From positions 1 through 15,595 of the forward strand of contig JAJYPA010000147.1 of NCBI GenBank assembly GCA_021795795.1: 15,595 nt of DNA. The letters are read 5' to 3'. Positions 6,188-11,929 of the stretch are shown piece after piece (the stretch's first letter is position 1; each line of letters opens with the position of its first letter). The notes below the pieces were generated by a model. The model saw only the letters and a program-made list of their open reading frames with translations, did no database searches and was not told the origin of the DNA. The translations under genes and the position numbers were made by a program. The stretch comes from Pseudomonadota bacterium (GTDB taxonomy: Bacteria; Pseudomonadota; Gammaproteobacteria; Halothiobacillales; Halothiobacillaceae).

Positions 6188-7177
6188 GTGACACACATCT
6201 TGCTGATTGACGGCAACAACATCGGCTACGCGTCCATGTATGTCCCGGCTCTCTCGCAATTGGTCCACAATGGGCAGCCGACCGGTGGCATCATGGGCCT
6301 CGCGCAATCGGTTATGCGAATCACCGCTCTTTTCGCCGGCGCTGTCCCCGTGGTGCTGTGGGATGGGCATGCCTCATGGCGCAAGGTTCTTTGCCCGGAA
6401 TACAAGGACAACCGTAAGTCCACGCCTGAAAAAGTTGCCGTAGCCGATAGCTGGCGGCAGCAACAGCCCTTGGCTAGCGCCTTGCTTTTGCACATGGGCG
6501 TAATCCAGATGCGGGCGGTGGACGCCGAGGCAGACGATCTGGCAGGGCGGTTATGCATGGACCCGGAGGCATTGGCTGATCATGGCATCGAGCGCATTAC
6601 CATGGTTTCCGGCGATACCGACTGGTGGCAAGCAATATCGGAACAGGTGGACTGGTTTACGCCCATTACGGACAAAGCCATGTCCCTGGAAATGCTGCGC
6701 ACCGACGAGGCAAAAGACGGTCCATTCGTGAGCCCTGATGAGTACCTGCTGGCCAAGTCTGTGGCCGGCGACAGTTCCGACAACATCCCCGGCGTGCCTG
6801 GGGTGGGTATCGCCACGGCGGTCAAGTTGCTGAGGCTGCATGGCGGACTGGATGGTATTGGGCGGGCGGTGGCGTCCGGGCATGCGAAGGACAAGAAATC
6901 GGCCGCCATTGCCGATCTGTTGCCCACCATCGAACGCAATCGGCAAATCATGGACTGGCGGTTGGCCCCGTCGTCAGAACCGGGGAATGTGGGCTTGGTC
7001 CGGGATCAATTTGATCCCGACGTTAGCCAAGCCATCTGCGAGAACTTTGGTCTTGCCAGATTGGCCGAACGGCTTTCGGATGGCGGCAGATGGGCCGACG
7101 TGATGCGGAACCAGAATATGGCGCGTGTGATGGATTTTTGCGAATCTCTAGCCGATGGAAGTAACACGTCATTTTAG
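6188..7177 (+). CDS. 5'-3' exonuclease / flap endonuclease (PolA N-terminal type)
   Basis: A 329-residue structure-specific 5' nuclease like the N-terminal domain of DNA polymerase I and the T5/T4 flap endonucleases, which remove RNA primers and 5' flaps. Metal-binding acids are present in order: Asp8 (LIDGNN), Glu114, Asp116 and Asp117 (EADD), Asp143 and Asp145 (SGDTD), Asp195 and Asp198 (GDSSDN). The helical-arch basic motif YKDNRK is near residues 72-77, and the helix-hairpin-helix NIPGVPGVGIATAVKLL follows at about 199-215. No polymerase domain is attached. The GTG start at 6188 is supported by GGAGA eight bases upstream. The last ~100 bases recur in diverged form at 8312-8413. With the SNF2 helicase, nuclease and ParE tail, it indicates an element carrying its own replication and repair genes. 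Confidence 0.9.
   Translation: MTHILLIDGNNIGYASMYVPALSQLVHNGQPTGGIMGLAQSVMRITALFAGAVPVVLWDGHASWRKVLCPEYKDNRKSTPEKVAVADSWRQQQPLASALLLHMGVIQMRAVDAEADDLAGRLCMDPEALADHGIERITMVSGDTDWWQAISEQVDWFTPITDKAMSLEMLRTDEAKDGPFVSPDEYLLAKSVAGDSSDNIPGVPGVGIATAVKLLRLHGGLDGIGRAVASGHAKDKKSAAIADLLPTIERNRQIMDWRLAPSSEPGNVGLVRDQFDPDVSQAICENFGLARLAERLSDGGRWADVMRNQNMARVMDFCESLADGSNTSF
7001..7019. repeat. perfect inverted repeat inside the FEN gene
   Basis: CGGGATCAA and TTGATCCCG form nine-base arms around a single T. The same core, GGGATCA/TGATCCC, makes the longer palindrome at 9035-9057 in an intergenic spacer, and flanking bases there also match (GCTAGC against GTTAGC). Confidence 0.6.
7061..7144 (+). repeat. FEN gene tail repeat, copy 1
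   Basis: The 28 codons before the FEN gene's last ten match 8312-8395 with 11 differences in 84 bases and no gaps (my count). This is the copy within the intact gene. Confidence 0.85.
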
Positions 7178-7267
7178 CAAAGTTTTTTCGTGTTATGTTT
7201 GGATCTTATCCACCACATGATTTGGTATTATTCCGTCAAGCAACTGTTTCTTAAAACGAGGCTTCCC

Positions 7268-7768
7268 ATGAAAATAGACGAATGCTCTGATCTAAATCAC
7301 CATATACGAGCGGTTGCAGAGATCGAGGCGGATTTTAACAAACTGTCAAAACGGTATTTTTTAGCATTTTCTGTGACACTGCTGGTATGTATCACGGGGG
7401 TTCTCATGACATCTTTCATCCATGGCTCATTCGAGCAGAATATGGCTGCGGCGACTTTCTTCTGCGCTTTTACACTGGCATGGATGATCATAACGATTAA
7501 ACTCCCAACGTCAGCACAATACACCTTTGTGAGCACGAAGGAAATGGTTTCCATTTGTGAAAAGGTAGAGCGATATCCGGAACTGCGTGAGGCGCTTTGC
7601 CAAATCTTAAGCATTCGACCAGTGCTAACCAAGGCTGAATATGTGCGATTTGCGCTGGCTACCGACAAGCTCACAACGAACGAAGAGCAGGCGGCCGACA
7701 AACTCGCCACGGAAGAAGCCTGGGCTGCAGTGCAGAAACGCCTGCGGTACGATGATATTACGTCTTAG
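7268..7768 (+). CDS. two-TM membrane protein with helical C-terminus
   Basis: 166 residues from ATG 7268, which has GAGG at 7258-7261; an in-frame TTG at 7190 would add 26 residues in what looks like a leader. Two hydrophobic segments (about residues 30-52 and 60-80) form a membrane hairpin, followed by a 75-residue cytoplasmic helical region ending in charged repeats (DKL-TTNEEQAADKLATEEA). The family is unknown to me. The plan is the same as that of the gene at 17-565, so the two may be distant relatives or analogous cargo genes. It is the first gene after the intact FEN gene and lies between the two FEN tail copies. The stop is followed at once by a strong AGGAGG (7767-7772). Confidence 0.6.
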   Translation: MKIDECSDLNHHIRAVAEIEADFNKLSKRYFLAFSVTLLVCITGVLMTSFIHGSFEQNMAAATFFCAFTLAWMIITIKLPTSAQYTFVSTKEMVSICEKVERYPELREALCQILSIRPVLTKAEYVRFALATDKLTTNEEQAADKLATEEAWAAVQKRLRYDDITS

Positions 7769-7780
7769 GAGGCTCACTCA

Positions 7781-7972
7781 ATTTTCTGGGGCAGGTTCGC
7801 CAAGGTGTACAATCTGAACCAGACACACAGGCTGACTGGATCGAAAATGCTCACATTACCAAACGGCGAACCGCGCAGCCTGGCTTTTGCCGAAGCATTC
7901 ACACGTACTACCACGTTCTATATGGAAGGAGATTGCCAATGGAAAAAGCACGTAAATCCGGATCCGTCATGA
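7781..7972 (+). CDS. possible small protein with AUU start
   Basis: A 63-codon frame reads protein-like (N-terminal basic and aromatic, central LPNGEPRSLAFAEAFTRTT) and ends at TGA 7970-7972. It has no ATG: a perfect AGGAGG (7767-7772) sits eight bases before ATT 7781, and the next option is GTG 7805. Its stop overlaps an ATG at 7969 in ATGA form, suggesting coupling to the membrane gene downstream. It could also be the remnant of a longer gene. The function is unknown. Confidence 0.35.
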   Translation: MFWGRFAKVYNLNQTHRLTGSKMLTLPNGEPRSLAFAEAFTRTTTFYMEGDCQWKKHVNPDPS

Positions 7973-8202
7973 AAAACACACTGGGCATACTGGGCACATC
8001 CATCGCCTTGATAGGTATATCTGTGCCTCTGTACATCGCCTGGGCTGTGACCAGTATCTGGTTCGAGACAGGAAGACTTACGGTTGCTCCGGATAGGGTG
8101 ATGGGATTTTTCCTCGCGCATCAGGGTGCTGACGTGATCGCCGTCGTGGGGTTTGTGATCGCTTTCGCGTTTGCACTGGTGGCTCCAAGAGAAAATGACT
8201 AA
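7939..8202 (+). CDS. small two-TM membrane protein, 87 aa
   Basis: Start ATG 7939 is supported by AAGGAGA at 7926-7932; ATG 7969, sharing ATGA with the upstream small ORF, is the alternative and would remove ten basic residues. Two hydrophobic segments (about residues 14-36 and 62-82) flank a short polar loop with a charged end. No motif is recognisable. It is one of several unnamed hairpin membrane proteins in the window, all next to gene-tail repeats, so it may be cargo delivered with them. Confidence 0.55.
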   Translation: MEKARKSGSVMKNTLGILGTSIALIGISVPLYIAWAVTSIWFETGRLTVAPDRVMGFFLAHQGADVIAVVGFVIAFAFALVAPREND

Positions 8203-8205
8203 TCC

Positions 8206-8331
8206 ATGATCGTCACTCCGGAAGAAGTCACAGGTGCCCTCACAGTGCTCTGGGTGCTCATTCTGCGTCTTTTCCGGAGACACGTTGTAGCATTCTGGCT
8301 CGCTGCCCTGCTTGGCCGAACGGCTTTCGGA
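8206..8331 (+). pseudogene. truncated membrane ORF running into the FEN tail copy
   Basis: From ATG 8206 a 41-codon frame encodes a basic, hydrophobic segment (VLWVLILRLFRR, then VAFWLAALL). Its last codons and TAG stop (8329-8331) come from the FEN tail copy that begins at 8312, read in another frame. The original gene was therefore probably longer and was cut at this junction. There is no strong ribosome binding site. Confidence 0.35.
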
Positions 8332-8413
8332 TAGCGGCAAATGGACCGATGTGATAAGCAATCAGAATATGGCGCGCGTGATGGATTTTTGTGAGTCACG
8401 GGTCAATGGGTGA
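8312..8413 (+). repeat. FEN gene tail repeat, copy 2 (diverged, in frame)
   Basis: A second copy of the 3' end of the FEN nuclease gene, 34 codons including its own TGA (8411-8413). Over the first 84 bases it differs from 7061-7144 at 11 positions; about half of the changed codons are silent, and the others are mostly mild (Gly/Ser, Arg/Lys, Ala/Thr, Met/Ile). The frame and stop are kept, but there is no start. The pattern fits a tail from a working homologue in a related replicon rather than decay of a local duplicate. Confidence 0.85.
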
Positions 8414-8490
8414 GGTGCTCGATTCCGATAAACAGGTGCTATATAGAGACTGACAGCAACTTGGCTGCCATCCTTTAACGGAGGTTTTAA

Positions 8491-8648
8491 ATGTCTAACA
8501 CAGATGGTGAGAATGGGAAGAAAATCAGATTGGCCTGCGAAACCCGGCGGGCGCGCATATCACCGACGGTACCGACCTCATCACCACGCGCACCCCCGCG
8601 CCGCTGGTCGCGTACACCAGGTCCATCGCGGATCTGCAGTTTGGGACA
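8491..8648 (+). pseudogene. 5' part of the RHH-like gene, out of frame with the rest
   Basis: ATG 8491 has an excellent ribosome binding site (GGAGG, 8480-8484), but its frame soon becomes arginine- and proline-rich and unlike a protein. The protein-like reading continues one frame back from about 8523 (NQIGLRNPAGAHITDGTDL, then a segment leading into the ORF at 8649). Adding one base to the A run at 8521-8524 would join both parts into a single gene of about 166 codons. A recent single-base deletion, a sequencing error or programmed -1 frameshifting are all possible; no classic slippery heptamer is evident. Confidence 0.55.
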
Positions 8649-8990
8649 TTGCGCCGCATGTATTTTTTCATGGTCAAGCAGTTTCTGGACGAAAAGCCAT
8701 GGACCAAAGGGCTCCACTGGCGGCAAGCGAAGTCTCTGATTGACCGCTCGGAAATTAATCACGCGGCCACAGGATGGGTGCAAGTCAATCTCCGGTTGCC
8801 CACGCCTATAGTTCGTCAGGTTCTGGAAGAGTCCGCGCTTCACCAGATCAGTCCCACGACGTTTCTGTACACGGCATTCTATTGGTGGACCTGGTACAAG
8901 CATCCACCGCGCGACGAGGTGGAGCGTCGCCGGAGAAAGGCGATTGAGCAGGGCAGGGCGGCACGGGGCGACCCTGCAACACCCCATTAA
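8649..8990 (+). CDS. ribbon-helix-helix-like DNA-binding protein (3' part)
   Basis: The in-frame start codons here (TTG 8649, ATG 8658) are probably internal; see the out-of-frame 5' part. The segment VQVNLRLPTPIVRQVLEESA, followed by a second helix (SPTTFLYTAFYWW), has the strand-helix-helix spacing of CopG/Arc-type ribbon-helix-helix domains, in which the strand inserts into the major groove of operator DNA as a dimer. A very basic tail (EVERRRRKAIEQGRAARG) closes the protein. RHH proteins on plasmids commonly repress their own operon or act as antitoxins or relaxosome proteins; no toxin partner is evident next to it. Two perfect inverted repeats lie just downstream (8996-9057). The family assignment rests on pattern alone. 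Confidence 0.5.
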   Translation: MRRMYFFMVKQFLDEKPWTKGLHWRQAKSLIDRSEINHAATGWVQVNLRLPTPIVRQVLEESALHQISPTTFLYTAFYWWTWYKHPPRDEVERRRRKAIEQGRAARGDPATPH

Positions 8991-8995
8991 CTAAA

Positions 8996-9014
8996 ATTGC
9001 TCGCGGCGAGCAAT
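8996..9014. repeat. perfect inverted repeat downstream of the RHH-like gene
   Basis: ATTGCTCG and CGAGCAAT pair over eight bases around CGG, six bases after the gene's stop codon. No T run follows, so it is a poor intrinsic terminator; it could be a regulator-binding dyad or a transcript-stabilising hairpin. Confidence 0.5.
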
Positions 9015-9034
9015 GCTTCTATTCGCCCCGTGTG

Positions 9035-9057
9035 GCCGGGATCAGATTGATCCCGGC
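9035..9057. repeat. perfect inverted repeat, core shared with the FEN gene
   Basis: GCCGGGATCA and TGATCCCGGC pair over ten bases around GAT. No T run follows. Together with the dyad at 8996-9014 it lies in a 246-base spacer (8991-9236) with no credible gene. The core matches the palindrome at 7001-7019. Confidence 0.55.
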
Positions 9058-9236
9058 GCTAGCTGCTATCAATTTCATCAACTGGTTTTTCCCGTTGTTA
9101 TCTCCATATTCCCACGCTTTTCATCCATCACTATTTCTCCAACTTAAAATACCATCACCTGATGAGTAAAACGCACGCCGCAAAACTGCGCCGCAGGATG
9201 TTCCTCGCTAACTAAAGACCAAAAATGAGGTTTTCG

Positions 9237-9767
9237 ATGAAACTAGCTAATTTGGCGACTCAATATCAATTGTCGCCCCAACCGGAGGAGTTCGATGATC
9301 CTGAAGAACTAGGATACATCCTGGAAGACCACCCTGACGCCACCCGAGAGAAATCATTGGAAATCAGAGATCGTTACCTCTTGGTGGAAAAGAGTTTTAT
9401 GGATAAGCTTCGAAACATGGGATTGATCTTTGACAGCATCGGCAGCGACGTGTACAACAATTCCGTGGAGTTGCACGGTGTTGAGAACCAGCAGAGGCTC
9501 ACTCCTGTAATGCAGGAGATGATTTTCAATGAGGGGTTTGTTACGGCATTCGTCAATCATAGAAACCACTGGGAAACACACTACAATTGGAACCGGCAAA
9601 ACCCTTTTGTGGCGGTTTCTGGCTTCAGAGTAAGTTATGGCCACAAGAACCAATGCGGGAAGCTTCTGGTGGAAGTGGTGCCTGAAAGATGGAAGAGTAG
9701 TCCGGGATTAATGGCAGAATTACAGACTGTTTCGCCACAACATAGTTACCGCGAAGAACCATTCTAA
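9237..9767 (+). CDS. hypothetical protein, 176 aa
   Basis: I do not recognise this protein. ATG 9237 is preferred to ATG 9225 because GAGG at 9227-9230 then serves as ribosome binding site. The protein is soluble, rich in acidic residues in the first 60 positions, and contains an aromatic- and asparagine-rich middle (HRNHWETHYNWNRQNPF). It has no catalytic motif or membrane segment that I can name. It ends 25 bases before ftsH and may share a transcript with it. Confidence 0.65.
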   Translation: MKLANLATQYQLSPQPEEFDDPEELGYILEDHPDATREKSLEIRDRYLLVEKSFMDKLRNMGLIFDSIGSDVYNNSVELHGVENQQRLTPVMQEMIFNEGFVTAFVNHRNHWETHYNWNRQNPFVAVSGFRVSYGHKNQCGKLLVEVVPERWKSSPGLMAELQTVSPQHSYREEPF

Positions 9768-9792
9768 TCGCAAGCATTTCAACGGGAGCCGC

Positions 9793-11679
9793 ATGTTTCA
9801 GTCCATCCGCAACAAACTCCGCCGCCTATTCCGCAACCGGCGATACGTTCGCTATCTGAAATGGACAGCGTTCATCGGCGTGCTTGCGTTCATCGGATGG
9901 GCCGCGTATGGCGCCGGGCAATTCGACCAGTCCGCCGTCGAGGTGATGCGCCAACACGCCCCGCACGGTAAAATCTCTCTGCCGGAACTGCTCATCACGG
10001 CTCAGGATGGGCACGCGCACGGCACTCTGACCCTTCAGCCCAGGTCCGGCGCCTGGTTTAAAGGCACTCTGTTCACGCCACCCATCACCGCGCGCTGGAA
10101 TATTCCCGATTTTCACGCAGACGTGAGCAATGCCGCCCTCAAGTTATTATCCAAACACGGTGTTCAGGTCGTCGGAGATATTTCCATCAAAGGGCACTCG
10201 GAAATACCGGGTGCGTCCCAGATCGCGTTTTCGTCCATCATGGCTACTTTCGGCGGCTGGATCCACCTGGCCATAGTCGCCGGCATCGGATTGTTCCTGT
10301 TCTTCTACCTGAAAAGCGTCATGGGCAGCATGTCCGTATTCCACAAGCGGTACCAGATCGTGCATTCAGACAAAGCACCCACCCGCTTCTCTGATGTCAT
10401 AGGCATGGAAGGACCCAAGCGGGAGATCACGGAGATCGTCGATTACCTGCGGGATCCGCAACAGTTTTCCGCGCTGGGCGCCAGGGCGCCGAAAGGGATC
10501 ATTCTCAACGGTCCGCCCGGCAACGGCAAGACCCTCATGGCCAAGGCGGTGGCCGGGGAGGCCGGAGTGGATTTCTTTGAGCAGAACGCATCGAGCTTCG
10601 TCCAGTTGTATGTCGGTGCCGGCGCCATGGCGGTGCGTGAACTCTTTGCCGAAGCCCGCAAGTCCGGTCGCGCCGTGGTTTTTATCGACGAGATCGATGC
10701 GGTGGCCGGCAGCCGCGACGGAAGCATGGGGTCGCATGACGAACGCTTGCAGACGCTCAACGCCTTGCTGTCTGAATTGGACGGTTTCGCGGACAACAGC
10801 GGCATCATTGTGATCGCCGCCACCAACCGGTTGGACAGCCTAGATCCGGCCATTACCCGCCCGGGGCGTTTCGATCGCAAGGTCTATGTGCCCATGCCAG
10901 GCGTGGAAGACCGGGCGAACATGCTGTCCTGGTATCTCCGCCGGGTCAAGGCGGGCGCGGTGGATGTGCCACGGCTCGCCCGGCTGGCTACCGGGTTCTC
11001 CGGCGCGGATATCGCGCAGTGGGTCAATGAGGCCGCGGTGGAAGCGGCGCGATCCGGTCAATCCGCCGTGCAGATGGACGCCTTTCTCTCTTCCCGCGAT
11101 CGCATCATGGTCGGTCCGCGCAATTTTGGCGTCACCCTGAATTCGGAAGAGCGGCGAGTCACCGCCTACCATGAGGCCGGTCACGCCGTTGCCCGGATCG
11201 CCTTGGGCGGCGCGGTGGACAAGGTGAGCATTCTGCCGCGCGGCGGGGCGCTGGGTGTCACCATCTCCATACCGGAGGACCGTAACCTGCATAACCGCCA
11301 TCATCTGGAGCAAGAACTGGTCGTGCTCTGCGCCGGTCGGGCTGCTGAGGAACTCGTGATCGGCGCGGTCTCCAATGGTGCCGCCAATGACCTGCAGCGT
11401 GCGTCAGAGATGGCCAACATGGCCGTTCAGCGCTTCGGGTTTGGCTCCGGCGGCGTCTACGTCCCACAGTCGCCGCGCATGGCCGCACAGGTGGAATCGG
11501 AGGCTAGTGAGTGGGTCAACAGCGCCTATGCCCAGGCGAAAACCCTGCTGCTGTCCCACATGGACCAACTGAACGATTTGGCGGAACGGCTGCTGGAATC
11601 TGACGAAGTGGTTTTTGAAACGGCTAAAGTCAATCACCCCGCCCTGAAGGGCGGAGCTTGTAGTGGAGCGCGACTATAG
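9793..11679 (+). CDS. ftsH: FtsH-type membrane AAA+ zinc protease, C-terminus replaced by an IscB element end
   Basis: An accessory FtsH homologue (628 residues) that would unfold and degrade membrane or cytoplasmic proteins using ATP. TM1 is at about residues 23-44, the extracytoplasmic domain follows, and TM2 is at about 154-174. The AAA+ domain has Walker A GPPGNGKT (240-247), pore loop FVQLYVG (269-275), Walker B VVFIDEID (295-302) and the second region of homology with RPGRFDR arginine fingers (about 356-361). The metalloprotease has HEAGH (His460, Glu461, His464) and a third ligand Asp533 in GAANDLQRA. All catalytic residues are intact. The last 15 residues, NHPALKGGACSGARL, are encoded by the left end of the IscB element, so the natural tail has been replaced, but truncation falls after the protease helices and activity may survive. 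GGGAG at 9784-9788 supports the start. The core family is certain; the substrate is unknown. Confidence 0.92.
   Translation: MFQSIRNKLRRLFRNRRYVRYLKWTAFIGVLAFIGWAAYGAGQFDQSAVEVMRQHAPHGKISLPELLITAQDGHAHGTLTLQPRSGAWFKGTLFTPPITARWNIPDFHADVSNAALKLLSKHGVQVVGDISIKGHSEIPGASQIAFSSIMATFGGWIHLAIVAGIGLFLFFYLKSVMGSMSVFHKRYQIVHSDKAPTRFSDVIGMEGPKREITEIVDYLRDPQQFSALGARAPKGIILNGPPGNGKTLMAKAVAGEAGVDFFEQNASSFVQLYVGAGAMAVRELFAEARKSGRAVVFIDEIDAVAGSRDGSMGSHDERLQTLNALLSELDGFADNSGIIVIAATNRLDSLDPAITRPGRFDRKVYVPMPGVEDRANMLSWYLRRVKAGAVDVPRLARLATGFSGADIAQWVNEAAVEAARSGQSAVQMDAFLSSRDRIMVGPRNFGVTLNSEERRVTAYHEAGHAVARIALGGAVDKVSILPRGGALGVTISIPEDRNLHNRHHLEQELVVLCAGRAAEELVIGAVSNGAANDLQRASEMANMAVQRFGFGSGGVYVPQSPRMAAQVESEASEWVNSAYAQAKTLLLSHMDQLNDLAERLLESDEVVFETAKVNHPALKGGACSGARL
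11637..11656 (+). repeat. left terminal motif of the IscB element
   Basis: CCGCCC-TGAA-GGGCGG forms a perfect stem here. It is the first of two direct copies that bracket the element, and it encodes the HPALKGGA residues at the end of FtsH, a tail often seen where such elements truncate genes. Confidence 0.7.
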
Positions 11680-11920
11680 GTGCCGTTGAGTGTACGGCGT
11701 GGTTGGACAGGGGAGTAAAGCAGGTCACGAAACTGACGCTGCCGGGTGAGATCGCTGGTACAGGAGCATTCCCAGCCCGGCGAGACAGAGGTGCAATCCC
11801 TTGCTGTGAGCGTCGTTCACAGGACCTGTTGCGTGCTGTCGAAAGACAGGGCGTGCCCCAGGGAAACGTACCGCACGAAAGTGCGCCAGATCATAGGCGT
11901 CTGAAGACGGTAATTTAAGG
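11657..11920 (+). ncRNA. omega RNA (HEARO-type) guiding IscB
   Basis: The 270-base stretch between the left end and iscB has no ORF but a dense series of stems: 11721-11741 (GTCA/TGAC extended by CAG/CTG), 11741-11781 (GCCGGG/CCCGGC enclosing GCTGG/CCAGC), 11804-11822 (CTGTGA/TCACAG), 11836-11849 (CTGTC-GAAA-GACAG), 11872-11885 (CGCAC-GAAA-GTGCG) and 11898-11909 (CGTC-TGAA-GACG). Three stems have GNRA- or TGAA-type tetraloops. Position directly upstream of iscB and the CGAAAG hairpin followed by a GC-rich CCCCAGGG segment fit known IscB omega RNAs, in which the guide is at the 5' end and the scaffold runs to the ORF. The 5' end and guide boundary are inferred, not seen. Confidence 0.75.
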
Positions 11921-11929
11921 AGATTGGAA

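Noticed and set aside
8491..8990. RHH-like gene as antitoxin of a toxin-antitoxin pair
   Set aside because: No toxin-like gene is adjacent; only a non-coding spacer and an unrelated 176-residue protein follow.
8996..9057. Two hairpins as intrinsic terminators
   Set aside because: Neither is followed by a T run, so they are reported as inverted repeats only.
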